Shown here: piece after piece, positions 7,733 to 16,606 of the stretch | Position numbering within the stretch: the first letter of the stretch is position 1 | How the letters are laid out: each line of letters starts with the position of its first letter | Source: an uncultured Acidobacteriaceae bacterium | Lineage (GTDB): Bacteria > Acidobacteriota > Terriglobia > Terriglobales > Acidobacteriaceae | Direction of reading: 5' to 3' | Assembly: GCA_903842065.1 (NCBI GenBank) | Contig: CAIMKZ010000019.1 | Span: 1-54,179 of the forward strand | Length of the DNA: 54,179 nt | The notes under the pieces: model-generated | Told to the model about the DNA's origin: nothing | Database searches by the model: none | Seen by the model: only the letters and a program-made list of their open reading frames with translations | Made by a program: the position numbers and the translations under genes

Positions 7733-9596
7733 GAGGCTGGACGGATGGCGCGGCGCGGCGCTGGTCGCCATCACCTACGTTTATTTTCTGATCTTTGCCC
7801 AGTTCGCGTTTCTCGCCCGCCTTGGCGAGTGCGGAGTGGCAGAGACGGCGCTGAAGACCGTTATGGCGGCGATGGCCGCAGGCGGCGTACTCTTCAGCCT
7901 GCTCACACCGGCCCTTGTGATTCGCTTTGCCGCAGCGCGGTTGCTTCGCTTCGGATTGGCTGCCTGCGCACTGGCCGCACTCCTGTCACTTGCCCCGTTA
8001 AACTATCCCGCCGCGATTGCCGTGGCCTTTTTAGCAGGATCCGGTCTCGGCCTGCTCACCATCACAGTCGTTTCGCATCTGCCGCGCTGGGCGGGGCGGC
8101 GCAATCCCGTACTCATGGCCGGTGTCGGCGCCGGCATCGCCTACTTTATCTGCAACGTCCCGGCTGTATTCACAGCTTCGCCCAGCAGTCAGGCGCTGCT
8201 CGCGGCACTGCTCTGTGCGGCCGGGCTGTTGCTGCCAGCGGAGGTTGCGGAGACGGAAGAAGTTCCAGCTCCAGCCGCCGCGCTTTCCTTTCGGCTGGCG
8301 CTACTGAGTTTTGCCGCGCTTGTTTGGCTCGACTCGGCCGCGTTCTACATCATTCAGCACACCGCCGCACTCAAGGCCGGCACATGGATGGGCGATCTGC
8401 ATCTCTGGGCCAACGCCTGCATCCATCTGGCTGCCGCGATCCTGGCCGCGCTGCTGCTTGGGTCGCGGCGAGTGAGTCTGGTGCTTGCAGCGGCTGTACT
8501 GGCGCTGGGATTTGCCTGTATCTTGCTTCATCGTCCAGATCTGAGCCTGTCTGCCTCGTTGTTCTATCCCGCAGGCGTCTCGTTCTACTCGGTTGCGCTG
8601 GTTGCTTATCCGGCGTTTCTGAGCGGCTCTGTTTCACTCCGGGACCGCGCGCGCCGCGCGGGATGGATCTACGCGCTGGCGGGTTGGGTGGCTTCGGCAC
8701 TGGGCATCGGCATGGGGCAGCACCTCGGAGAGGTGCCGGTGCTCTTCGTTGCCATCGCCGGAGCCGTGGTGCTCGTGCCCGCACTGCTGATCTTGCTGCA
8801 CACACGCACGCGTGAAGCGGCGGTGGCCGCGTTGGCAGCAGTACTGGCATTTATCGTTTGGCGGATGCTTCCCGCCACACCGATCGCCGTGCCGGCCGCT
8901 GCGGCGGAGCGTGGCAGGCAGGTATACATCTCAGAGGGCTGCATCAGCTGTCACTCGCAGTATGTTCGGCCTGGCACCGCCGACCAGTTGATGTGGGGCC
9001 CGGTGCAATCGCTCGAACAGGTTCACCAACAGTCGCCGCCACTGATAGGCAATCGCCGCCAGGGTCCGGACCTCGCCGAGATCGGATCGCGTCGTTCGCC
9101 TCTTTGGCTGAAGGCGCATCTCATCGCGCCGGCGTCTCTGAGCAGCGACTCACCTATGCCTTCGTATGCAGTTCTCTTCCGCGATGGCCGCGGTGACGAT
9201 CTTGTTGCCTACATGGCCAGCCTCGCGTCTCGCGACTCCGCACAGGCGCAGATGCAGGCGGCGTGGCAGCCGCCAGAAATCGCCTGGCAATCTGCAAGCG
9301 CCGATGACGGTGCGACTCTCTACAAGCGCCATTGTTCAACGTGCCACGACAGCGGCGGAGAGGTGCGCCAGCAGTGGGCCGCCCAGTTCAATCACTTTCC
9401 GAAAGATCCGCCGGCGATGCACGCATACGCCGGCAAGCACTCTCGCGCGCAACTGGCCCAGGTCGTTCGCTTTGGCATTGCCGGTACGGACATGCCCGGA
9501 CACGAGTTTCTCAGCGAAGGCGAGATTGCTTCTCTCGCCATCTGGCTGTCGCAGTCCCCTGCGCAGCCGCTTCCCCTCACAACCGAGACTCACTAG
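7716..9596 (+). CDS. Multi-pass membrane domain fused to CcoO-like and CcoP-like cytochrome c modules
   Basis: About 626 residues from the GTG at 7716, which has AAAGGGG seven bases upstream and overlaps the previous gene by 17 bases. Residues 1-395 are about 12 hydrophobic helices resembling an MFS or NnrS-like fold; it contains GDLHLWANACIHL, a possible heme or metal His pair. A CcoO-like domain follows: GCISCHSQYVRP with the heme c site C409-x2-C412-H413, QGPDLAEIG, and an axial Met in SPMPSY. A second c domain has C540-x2-C543-H544 (CSTCH) and an axial Met in TDMPGHEF, as in CcoP. Thus two covalent hemes should face the periplasm. The fusion joins in one chain what cbb3 oxidases keep in two subunits. 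I infer an electron-transfer partner for the CcoN-like protein. Confidence 0.8.
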   Translation: MRRASERLDGWRGAALVAITYVYFLIFAQFAFLARLGECGVAETALKTVMAAMAAGGVLFSLLTPALVIRFAAARLLRFGLAACALAALLSLAPLNYPAAIAVAFLAGSGLGLLTITVVSHLPRWAGRRNPVLMAGVGAGIAYFICNVPAVFTASPSSQALLAALLCAAGLLLPAEVAETEEVPAPAAALSFRLALLSFAALVWLDSAAFYIIQHTAALKAGTWMGDLHLWANACIHLAAAILAALLLGSRRVSLVLAAAVLALGFACILLHRPDLSLSASLFYPAGVSFYSVALVAYPAFLSGSVSLRDRARRAGWIYALAGWVASALGIGMGQHLGEVPVLFVAIAGAVVLVPALLILLHTRTREAAVAALAAVLAFIVWRMLPATPIAVPAAAAERGRQVYISEGCISCHSQYVRPGTADQLMWGPVQSLEQVHQQSPPLIGNRRQGPDLAEIGSRRSPLWLKAHLIAPASLSSDSPMPSYAVLFRDGRGDDLVAYMASLASRDSAQAQMQAAWQPPEIAWQSASADDGATLYKRHCSTCHDSGGEVRQQWAAQFNHFPKDPPAMHAYAGKHSRAQLAQVVRFGIAGTDMPGHEFLSEGEIASLAIWLSQSPAQPLPLTTETH

Positions 9597-9609
9597 GAGA
9601 CAGAATTAG

Positions 9610-10191
9610 ATGAAGACATTTGCAAAGACTCTCTCGATCGCCCTCGCTCTGGCATTTGCATCGTTGAGCGCATCTGCGCAGCAGCAGACCTTTACCGTGA
9701 ATCCCGAGCAGAGCAGCGTGGCCTTCGGCCTTACCGGCACCGGGCATGAAGTCCATGGCACTTTCCACGTGAGCAGCGGCGCAATCCAGTTTGATCGCAC
9801 CGCAGCACAGATATCCGGCTCCATTGTGGTTTCGGCGGCGAGCGGCGACAGCGGCGACAAGGGACGCGACAAGAACATGCACAACGCAGTGCTCGACGTG
9901 GAGCACTTTGCCGATGTGACCTTTGAACCAAAGAGCTACACGGGGACGATTGCGCCCAACGGGGACTCAACCATTCAGGTATCGGGAATCTTCACGCTGC
10001 ACGGCACGCCTCATCCCATTACCGTGCCGATGCAACTGCACTTCGAAGGTTCAGCCCTGAACACCAAGGGAAGCTTCGTTGTGCCTTACGTGCAGTGGGG
10101 CCTGAAGGATCCAAGCATCATGATTCTCAAGGTTGCCAAAGAGGTACACGTCGATCTCAATCTATCCGGCAGTATCGCTTCTGGTAAATAA
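9610..10191 (+). CDS. YceI-family periplasmic protein
   Basis: A 193-residue exported protein with a clean signal peptide (residues 1-24, cleavage after ASAQ). The mature domain opens with FTVNPEQSSVAFGLTGTGHEVHGTF, which is the YceI lipocalin-like pattern, and later has the DVEHFADVTFEPKSY and FTLHGTPHPITVP segments of the same family (PF04264). Known members bind a polyprenyl chain or polyprenyl quinone inside the beta barrel. It lies 13 bases after the cytochrome gene with AGGAGA as ribosome site, so it completes an operon that begins with a polyprenyl synthase. It converges on the histidine kinase gene with nine bases between them. Confidence 0.9.
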   Translation: MKTFAKTLSIALALAFASLSASAQQQTFTVNPEQSSVAFGLTGTGHEVHGTFHVSSGAIQFDRTAAQISGSIVVSAASGDSGDKGRDKNMHNAVLDVEHFADVTFEPKSYTGTIAPNGDSTIQVSGIFTLHGTPHPITVPMQLHFEGSALNTKGSFVVPYVQWGLKDPSIMILKVAKEVHVDLNLSGSIASGK

Positions 10192-10200
10192 TTCGAGCAA

Positions 10201-11553
10201 TCACCCGGCAATTGGAATCGCGATCTGAATGGTGGCTCCGCCGCCCGCGCGATTCGAGGCGCTGATGCGGCCGTTGTGCAGCTTTACGGCGCGCTCGGCG
10301 ATGGCCAGGCCGACCCCGAAGCCGCCGGTCTGCGCGGCGCGGGCAAGGTCGATGCGGTAGAAGGGCCGGAAGATTGCCTCCAACTCGGACTCTGGAATGC
10401 CGGGCCCGCGATCGCTGACTTCGATTACGGCGGTGCGGCAGGACTCGTCTTTGCGCAGACAGATTTCAACCTGCGAGCCGGGTTCGGTGTAGCGGATGGC
10501 GTTGCGCACGATGTTTTCGACGGCGCGGTACAGCAGCTCGCGGCGTCCATCGACCTCGCACTCGCATACCGACTGCAAAGTAACACCGGCATCGCGCTGC
10601 TGGGCCTCGTACTCGGCGTCAATGAGGATCTCGTCGAGGAGTTGCTTCAGAGACACGCGCTGCGCCTTTTCCAGGCTCTCGGCGGCTTCCATGGACGACA
10701 GAGAAAGCAGCTGACCGATGAGCTGGTTGAGGCGCTCGGTCTCGCGCTCGATGCGGTCGAGGTGGATGCCCATAGTGGTGTCGGCGTCGCCGCGGGCCAG
10801 CTCGAGAGCCAGGCTCAGGCGCGCCAGTGGCGAGCGCAGCTCGTGCGACACATCGCGCAGCAGCAGCTTCTGCGCGTCGACGAGCCACTGGAGCCGCTCC
10901 GCCATGTGGTTAAAGTCGAGTACCAGCGCATTGAACTCCTCGCCCTCGAAGAAGCTCCCCCATCGGGTCTGGCGGATGCGCGTGTTGAGTTTGCCTCGGG
11001 CCAGCTGTGTGGCTGCGCGGCGCAGGCGAATCACCGGCCGCGTGAAGATCAGCACCAGGATGAATGTAGTCAAGCCACCGACCGCGATGGCCACCGGCAA
11101 CTGCGGGGAAGCGAAGCGTGTAATGCTGTCCCACCATCCGCGCGGCTCCCAGCGGCGTGGCACCTTAACCGCGTAGACAAGTTTTTGGCCGTTGGCGGCG
11201 GCAATGGGGATGGACCAGAGGGTGTCGTTGTCTACCTGCTGGGCGCGCAGCCCTTCAGCGAATGTGGCATGTGGCGGCAGATTGAGTATGCCCTGCTCGC
11301 AGATCAGCGATCCAGTGGCATCGACGAGTCCGGCCATGGCGCGGTGTCCGCGTTCGTAGCCCCGGAAGCCGGCGCACCCCGATGCGTTGTAGGACTGTAC
11401 GGCCTCAACCGACTCCTGCTCGTACTGAGCGGGATCGACCATAAAATCCTGGCGGGGCATGCGGCGATTGATGATGACGGCCGTGGAGATGACGAAGATG
11501 AGGCTCTGCGCAATCCAGAAGAGAGTGAAGATTTTTAGAAACAGTCCGCGCAT
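10201..11553 (-). CDS. Sensor histidine kinase, CpxA/OmpR-partner type
   Basis: A 450-residue membrane kinase. TM1 covers about residues 8-28, a periplasmic sensor loop follows to about 150, and TM2 covers about 151-172. HAMP follows (RPVIRLRRAATQLARG). The HisKA box is DVSHELRSPLARL with phospho-acceptor His237. The HATPase_c domain has the N-box ENIVRNAIRYTE, G1 DRGPGIP and G2 GGFGVGLAIAERAV. Two periplasmic cysteines near residues 60 and 85 could report redox or folding state. It is encoded four bases after its response regulator. The cognate operator is probably the 10-bp repeat array at 12331-12360. Confidence 0.93.
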   Translation of the reverse strand: MRGLFLKIFTLFWIAQSLIFVISTAVIINRRMPRQDFMVDPAQYEQESVEAVQSYNASGCAGFRGYERGHRAMAGLVDATGSLICEQGILNLPPHATFAEGLRAQQVDNDTLWSIPIAAANGQKLVYAVKVPRRWEPRGWWDSITRFASPQLPVAIAVGGLTTFILVLIFTRPVIRLRRAATQLARGKLNTRIRQTRWGSFFEGEEFNALVLDFNHMAERLQWLVDAQKLLLRDVSHELRSPLARLSLALELARGDADTTMGIHLDRIERETERLNQLIGQLLSLSSMEAAESLEKAQRVSLKQLLDEILIDAEYEAQQRDAGVTLQSVCECEVDGRRELLYRAVENIVRNAIRYTEPGSQVEICLRKDESCRTAVIEVSDRGPGIPESELEAIFRPFYRIDLARAAQTGGFGVGLAIAERAVKLHNGRISASNRAGGGATIQIAIPIAG

Positions 11554-11557
11554 GTGC

Positions 11558-12253
11558 TCAATCTCCCTGCCGTTCGAAGGCCAACTGGTATCCAGCGCCG
11601 CGAATGGTCTTGATCTGTTCGTCGTCCGCGTCGCCGCGACCGAGCTTCTTCCTTAGCCGGCTGACGTGCATGTCGAGGCTGCGATCGAAGGGGTCGAAGG
11701 CGCGGCCGAGCACGGTCTGCGAGAGGTCTTCACGGCTGACCACTGTCCCGGCCGAGCGCATGAGAGCTTCGAGCAGTCCAAACTCGACATCGGTGAGTTC
11801 GAGTTTGTGTTCGCCTTTCAGGACCCTTCGCGCGGCCGAATCCAGCTCGAGGTCGTCGACGCGCAGCACCTCGGCAACCGAAGCGGCCGCCGGTGCGGCG
11901 CGGCGGAGCACGGCGCGCATCCGGGCCAGCAGCTCGCGGGGGTTGAAGGGCTTGGGAATGTAATCGTCGGCGCCGATCTCAAGTCCGACGATGCGATCCA
12001 CATCTTCACCGCGCGCGGTAAGCAACAGCACGTTCACCGAGGACTCGGCGCGAATTCGCTTGAGGACCTCGAAACCGTCCATGCCGGGGAGCATGACGTC
12101 GAGCAGAATGAGCGGCCAGGGGCGCTGCTGCGCGGCCTTGAGGCCGGCATCGCCGCGGTGCACGGCCTTGACGCGAAAGCCGTTCTTGCCCAGGTACTCG
12201 GTCAGCATCGAGCACAGCTCCACGTCATCGTCTATGAGGAGAATCTCTTCCAC
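11558..12253 (-). CDS. Response regulator, OmpR/PhoB (CpxR-like)
   Basis: A 231-residue two-domain regulator. The receiver (residues 1-115) has the acidic pocket LIDDD, phospho-acceptor Asp52 in LILLDVMLPGMDG, the Thr in LLLTARG and the Lys in YIPKPF. After a short linker comes a winged-helix DNA-binding domain (about 132-228) ending in KTIRGAGYQL. The closest style is CpxR/OmpR. It is divergent from the Oar-like receptor gene, with a 192-bp shared control region. Confidence 0.93.
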   Translation of the reverse strand: MEEILLIDDDVELCSMLTEYLGKNGFRVKAVHRGDAGLKAAQQRPWPLILLDVMLPGMDGFEVLKRIRAESSVNVLLLTARGEDVDRIVGLEIGADDYIPKPFNPRELLARMRAVLRRAAPAAASVAEVLRVDDLELDSAARRVLKGEHKLELTDVEFGLLEALMRSAGTVVSREDLSQTVLGRAFDPFDRSLDMHVSRLRKKLGRGDADDEQIKTIRGAGYQLAFERQGD

Positions 12254-12330
12254 AGTTGGAATCCTGTATTGAGGCTACGACGAAGCGGTGCCTATAGCAC
12301 AGGAAAAGTGTAAAGAATAGTCACGGGGAT

Positions 12331-12360
12331 ATTACAAATCTTTACAAAGCGTTACGCATC
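12331..12360. promoter_or_regulatory. Three 10-bp direct repeats, probable response-regulator operator
   Basis: Three TTAC half-sites occur with an exact 10-bp period: ATTACAAATC, TTTACAAAGC and GTTACGCATC. On the minus strand two of them read GTAAC-GCTTT-GTAAA, very close to the known CpxR box GTAAA-N5-GTAAA. The array is between the response-regulator start (12253) and the receptor start (12446), so it can serve autoregulation, receptor control, or both. A further GTGTAAAG lies just to the left at 12308-12315. Confidence 0.65.
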
Positions 12361-12445
12361 GTGACCGCGCTCTTCCGCGATCGGGTTTCTTCTGAATACA
12401 GCCCAATGGCAGTTTTCACGATGCCAATTGAGCGGGAGGAATTCG

Positions 12446-15355
12446 ATGATCAAGCAAATTGCCGTTGCGTTGACACTGGGCGCATTCATACTGGCAGTCA
12501 CTCTGGCCGCGACTCCGGTGCTGGCGCAGGCCGGAACGGGCGAGGTTCACGGCACGGTCACGGATCCTTCGGGCGCGCTGATTCAGTCGGCGACGGTGAT
12601 GCTGAACTCGGCCGACGGATCGGCCAGGACGGCGACGACCGGCCGCGACGGCGCCTACCGCTTTACCGCGGTTGCGCCGGGGACGTATCAGCTTACGGCT
12701 TCTGCGCCGGGATTCTCGCTGGGTACGGCGACAAACATCTCAGTGGCAGCGGGCCGCGCGGTTCTTCAGAATGTAGCGCTCGATATTTCGGTTGCTGAGC
12801 AGCAGGTTGAGGTGAACGAAGACACGGTAGCCATTAACACCGACTCGGGAAGCAACGCCAGCTCGATCGTGATCAAGGGCAAGGATCTGAATGCACTGTC
12901 GGACGATCCCGATGAGTTGCAGAGTGAGCTTGCGGCGCTGGCCGGTCCCGCAGCCGGTCCCAACGGCGCGCAGATTTTTATTGATGGGTTCACGGGCGGC
13001 ACGCTTCCGCCGAAGTCTTCGATCCGCGAGATCCGCGTCAATCAGAATCCGTTTTCGGCGCAGTACGACAAGCTGGGCTACGGGCGCATCGAGATTCTGA
13101 CCAAGCCGGGCACCGACAAGCTGCACGGTAACATGATGCTCGCGGGCAACGACAACGTGTTCAACTCGCTCAACCCGTTTGTGAAATCGGAACCTGCCTA
13201 TCACTCAGTTTTCGGGATGGGCGGCGTGGGCGGCTCGTTGAACAGCAAGACCTCGTGGTACGCCAGCACGTTCTACCGCGACAACGCGGCAAACGCGATC
13301 ATCAACGCTCCGACCATCGATACGGCAACAGGGCAGACGTACTACTACTCCGCGGCAGTGGCCAGTCCGGAATCGCGGCTGGATATCAGCCCGCGCTTCG
13401 ATCTTCAGATCGGCAGCAAGAACACGCTGACGGTGCGCTACTCGCTGGGCCGCCAGACGTCTACCAATAGCGGCATCTCGACGAACACTCTGCCGACGCA
13501 AGGCTACAACCGATCCGGTTGGGACAACAGTTTGCAGCTCAGCGACTCGCAGGTGATCAGCAGCAACACTGTGAATGAGACGCGGTTGAGCTATCGCCGT
13601 TCCATAAGCAGCCAGACGCCGTTGAGCACCGCACCCTCCATCATTGTGCAGGGAGGGTTCATGGGCGGCGGCAACGCGGCCGGCACTATACGCGATCACC
13701 AGGACAATCTGGAGATCGACAACTACACCACGATGGCCGCCAAGGCCCATGCCATCCAGTACGGCGTGCGTTTCCGGTATTATCGCGACGCCAACTTCTC
13801 AAACGCCGGCTTCAACGGCACTTACACGTATAGCTCGCTGCAACAGTACGCCGCCGGCAACCCCTCGCAGTACAGCGTAACGACGGGCAACCCCAAGGCG
13901 CTGGTCTCCATGTACGACCTCGGCTTGTTCTTTCAGGACGACTACAAGTTCAGCCCCAATCTGACCCTGAGCTACGGCCTGCGCTACGAGACGCAGAACC
14001 AGATCAACGACCACAACGACTGGGCTCCGCGGTTCAGCCTGGCGTGGGCGCCGGGTGGAGCGAAGACCAAGACCGTCATTCGCGGCGGCTATGGGTGGTT
14101 CTTTGACCGCTTCAACTCGAACAACGTTCTCAACACCATTCGCCAGAACGGGGTTAACCAGCAGCAGACTGTAACCGCGTATTCGCCTAGCGGAGCCATA
14201 ACCAGCACGCCAACGCCCAGCATCTACCAGATCTCGCCCAACCTGAGGGCTTCACTGAATATGCAGGCCGCTATTGGCGTCGAGCATCAGTTCGGCAAGA
14301 TCGCCACGGTTTCCGCCACGTACATCAACTCACGCGGCGTTCACCAGTTCATGAGCGAAAACGTGAACGCCTATGAGAACGGGACCTACAACCCGACGAC
14401 GCAAACCGGCGTCCGGCCCAACGGCATCAACGAGAACATCTATCAGTACCAGTCCGGCGGGCTGTACAAGCAGAATCAGCTGATGGTGAACTACAGCGTA
14501 TCGGCAAAGCGCGTGTCGCTGTTCGGCTTCTACGCGCTGACCTTTGCCAATGCCGATACCTCCGGCGCAGGCTACTTTCCGTCGAACCAGTACAACCCCA
14601 TGGCGGACTGGGGACGGGCGAACTTCGACGTGCGCAACCGGGCGATGTTCGGCGGAAATATCTCCGGACCTTACGGCATCACGTTCAACCCGATGTTTGA
14701 ATACAACTCCGGGTCGCCGTTCAATATCACGCTCTCAGACGATCTGAACGGAGACAACAAGTTCAACGACCGGCCGGCATTTGCCACCAGCGCTACGGCT
14801 GCCGCGAACCAGGTGGTGACGGCTTATGGAACCTTCGACGTGAATCCGGCATGGAATGCGAGCCGCATCGCTTATAACGCTGGAACCGGGCCGTCCAATA
14901 TCGGATTGAACATGAGGATCAGCAAGAGCATCGGCATCGGCCCCAAACTGGTGAAAGCACTGGGCGGCAGCTCCGGCGGTCAGGGTGGACCTGGCGGGCC
15001 GGGAGGACCGGGCGGACCGCCTCCGGGCGGCGGCGGCGGAATGCCGGGCGGCGGACTTGGGCCAGGCGGGCTGAGTGGAAGCGGCGGCGGCGGCTGGCGC
15101 TCGAATCAGCAGGCGGCGGCGCGGCGCTATTCGCTTACCTTTACCGCCATGGGCCGAAACGTGATGAACAACGTGAACCTGGCCAACCCGATCAGCAATC
15201 TTCCGTCGTTGTCGGCGTTGCAGTCGAACTACACAAACAATCTGCCCGCTCTCACCAATTCGTCGTTCGGCAAGTCGAATTCGATCGCGGGAGGCATGTT
15301 CGGAAGCTCCTCATCCAACCGCAGCATCGATTTCCAGGTGATGTTTAACTTCTAA
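12446..15355 (+). CDS. Oar-like TonB-dependent receptor
   Basis: An outer-membrane receptor of 969 residues. I chose the ATG at 12446 because GGGAGGA ends six bases before it. A signal peptide (1-30) ends near VLAQAG. Next is a carboxypeptidase-regulatory-like domain (GEVHGTVTDPSGALI onward, about 33-115), then a plug-like region and a long beta barrel with alternating aromatic strands, ending in FQVMFNF, a C-terminal beta signal for Bam. Unusual is a Gly/Pro-rich low-complexity stretch at about residues 837-891, near the end of the barrel. Such Oar-like receptors import large or unknown ligands; the ligand here is not known. Divergent two-component genes and the operator at 12331 suggest envelope-stress or ligand control. 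Confidence 0.9.
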   Translation: MIKQIAVALTLGAFILAVTLAATPVLAQAGTGEVHGTVTDPSGALIQSATVMLNSADGSARTATTGRDGAYRFTAVAPGTYQLTASAPGFSLGTATNISVAAGRAVLQNVALDISVAEQQVEVNEDTVAINTDSGSNASSIVIKGKDLNALSDDPDELQSELAALAGPAAGPNGAQIFIDGFTGGTLPPKSSIREIRVNQNPFSAQYDKLGYGRIEILTKPGTDKLHGNMMLAGNDNVFNSLNPFVKSEPAYHSVFGMGGVGGSLNSKTSWYASTFYRDNAANAIINAPTIDTATGQTYYYSAAVASPESRLDISPRFDLQIGSKNTLTVRYSLGRQTSTNSGISTNTLPTQGYNRSGWDNSLQLSDSQVISSNTVNETRLSYRRSISSQTPLSTAPSIIVQGGFMGGGNAAGTIRDHQDNLEIDNYTTMAAKAHAIQYGVRFRYYRDANFSNAGFNGTYTYSSLQQYAAGNPSQYSVTTGNPKALVSMYDLGLFFQDDYKFSPNLTLSYGLRYETQNQINDHNDWAPRFSLAWAPGGAKTKTVIRGGYGWFFDRFNSNNVLNTIRQNGVNQQQTVTAYSPSGAITSTPTPSIYQISPNLRASLNMQAAIGVEHQFGKIATVSATYINSRGVHQFMSENVNAYENGTYNPTTQTGVRPNGINENIYQYQSGGLYKQNQLMVNYSVSAKRVSLFGFYALTFANADTSGAGYFPSNQYNPMADWGRANFDVRNRAMFGGNISGPYGITFNPMFEYNSGSPFNITLSDDLNGDNKFNDRPAFATSATAAANQVVTAYGTFDVNPAWNASRIAYNAGTGPSNIGLNMRISKSIGIGPKLVKALGGSSGGQGGPGGPGGPGGPPPGGGGGMPGGGLGPGGLSGSGGGGWRSNQQAAARRYSLTFTAMGRNVMNNVNLANPISNLPSLSALQSNYTNNLPALTNSSFGKSNSIAGGMFGSSSSNRSIDFQVMFNF

Positions 15356-15362
15356 GCCACAC

Positions 15363-15396
15363 GCAGGCGGGCAGCGAACCATAGCTGCCCGCCTGC
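15363..15396 (+). terminator. Hairpin terminator after the receptor gene
   Basis: A perfect 13-bp stem, GCAGGCGGGCAGC at 15363-15375 and its complement at 15384-15396, with an 8-base loop. It begins seven bases after the receptor stop codon. No T-run follows, so it may pause or stabilise the 3' end rather than act as a strong intrinsic terminator, and the small gene at 15436 could be reached by read-through. Confidence 0.6.
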
Positions 15397-15435
15397 CAAC
15401 TGCCAGACCGGAATATTGCCCAACGGAGATTCACG

Positions 15436-15690
15436 ATGAAGCTGAAATCTGTACTTCAGAAGCGATTCGTGCGCTATGCGCCTGCGGTTCTGCTGGCCGT
15501 GCTGGGTCCGCTGCTCTTTGCTGCCGCACTGGTCCCGGCATCGAATCGAGCAGCAGGTCCGGCGCCGGGAAGCGCGGGCATGCAAGGGCAGCACCGGCCG
15601 CTCGGAAGCGCCAAACAGGAGTCCCGAATCAGCCAGACGGTAAAGGCGAACTTCCTGAGGGTCGCGGCACTACTCGAAAGCGTGCAGTAG
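15436..15690 (+). CDS. Small membrane-anchored or exported protein, unknown
   Basis: An 84-residue protein starting at an ATG with CGGAGA upstream. It has a basic start (KLKSVLQKRFVRY), then one hydrophobic segment at about residues 15-33, followed by a Pro/Gly/Ala linker and a polar C-terminus. This looks like a signal anchor or signal peptide with a small periplasmic tail. It follows the receptor on the same strand after an 80-bp gap with a hairpin. No family recognised. Confidence 0.5.
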   Translation: MKLKSVLQKRFVRYAPAVLLAVLGPLLFAAALVPASNRAAGPAPGSAGMQGQHRPLGSAKQESRISQTVKANFLRVAALLESVQ

Positions 15691-15796
15691 AGGCGGGCTT
15701 GCTCGAGGCAGGCCAAGAAACTTCTCCGTTTTTTATATAGATGATCTAATCTGTGTCTGAAGGTGCGGTTTGAGCGCCGATGGCACGGATTCGCGT

Positions 15797-16588
15797 ATGA
15801 GCAGGGAACGCCAAGTTTACAGTCTCCTGGCGGTGGGAATCGCCGCCGCACTCGCACTGCCGATTTACGCCCAGACCGAACAGCCTGCTCCCGCGGCTGC
15901 GCCTTTGGTGCAGATCGTGCGGCCGAATGAGCCGCCTCCGACGCCCGAGGAGGTTGGCGACGCCCTGGCAGCCCACCAGCGCTATCAGGCTGCGATCGCC
16001 GAGTACGTGAAGATTCCCCGCCCCAGCGCCATGGTGTGGAACAAGATGGGCATCGCCTACCAGATGATGTTCAACACCAGCAACGCGATCCGATGCTACA
16101 AGCAGTCGATCAAGATGGACTCGAAGAATGCCTCGGTGTTGAACAATCTGGCCACGGTCTACGACTCGATGAAGGATTACGGTCAGGCCGAGAAGAATTA
16201 TCGCAAGGCCCTGAAGATCAACCCGAAGAACGCCATCATCTACAAAAATCTGGGCACCAACCTGATGACCCAGAAGAAGTACAAGAAGGGCATGGAAGCC
16301 TACACGCAGGCGCTGAGTCTCGATCCAACGATCTTTGAGGACAACGGCAGCCCGCGCGTCTCAAACCCCAGCAGCGTGCAGGATCGCGGAGCACTGAGCT
16401 ACTATACGGCGCTTGGCTGCGTGCGCGCCGCCCAGACCGATTGCACCATCAAAGCCCTGCGCGCCGCGCTCAATCAGGGGTATATCACGGCGAAGAAACT
16501 GGCCGCCGATCCCGCCTTTCAGAGCCTGCGCGACAATCCAGAGTTTCAGCAGCTTCTCGTCAGCCAGCAGGAGCCGCCGAAGCAGTAG
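15797..16588 (+). CDS. Exported TPR-repeat protein
   Basis: About 263 residues from the ATG at 15797; a TTG at 15770 is also in frame. A signal peptide (about 1-25, cleaved near IYAQT) is followed by a proline-rich stretch and four or so tetratricopeptide repeats between residues about 55 and 190. Recognisable units are VWNKMGIAYQMMFNTSNAI, VLNNLATVYDSMKDYGQAE and IYKNLGTNLMTQKKYKKGM. The C-terminus has further helices that may cap the solenoid. TPR proteins act as periplasmic scaffolds; no partner can be named. It converges on terC. Confidence 0.85.
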   Translation: MSRERQVYSLLAVGIAAALALPIYAQTEQPAPAAAPLVQIVRPNEPPPTPEEVGDALAAHQRYQAAIAEYVKIPRPSAMVWNKMGIAYQMMFNTSNAIRCYKQSIKMDSKNASVLNNLATVYDSMKDYGQAEKNYRKALKINPKNAIIYKNLGTNLMTQKKYKKGMEAYTQALSLDPTIFEDNGSPRVSNPSSVQDRGALSYYTALGCVRAAQTDCTIKALRAALNQGYITAKKLAADPAFQSLRDNPEFQQLLVSQQEPPKQ

Positions 16589-16606
16589 TTCCGCTCGCCG
16601 AGTGCT

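Noticed and set aside
10276..11538. Long plus-strand frame opposite the histidine kinase
   Set aside because: Kinase motifs on the minus strand are complete; the antisense frame has no ribosome site or domain.
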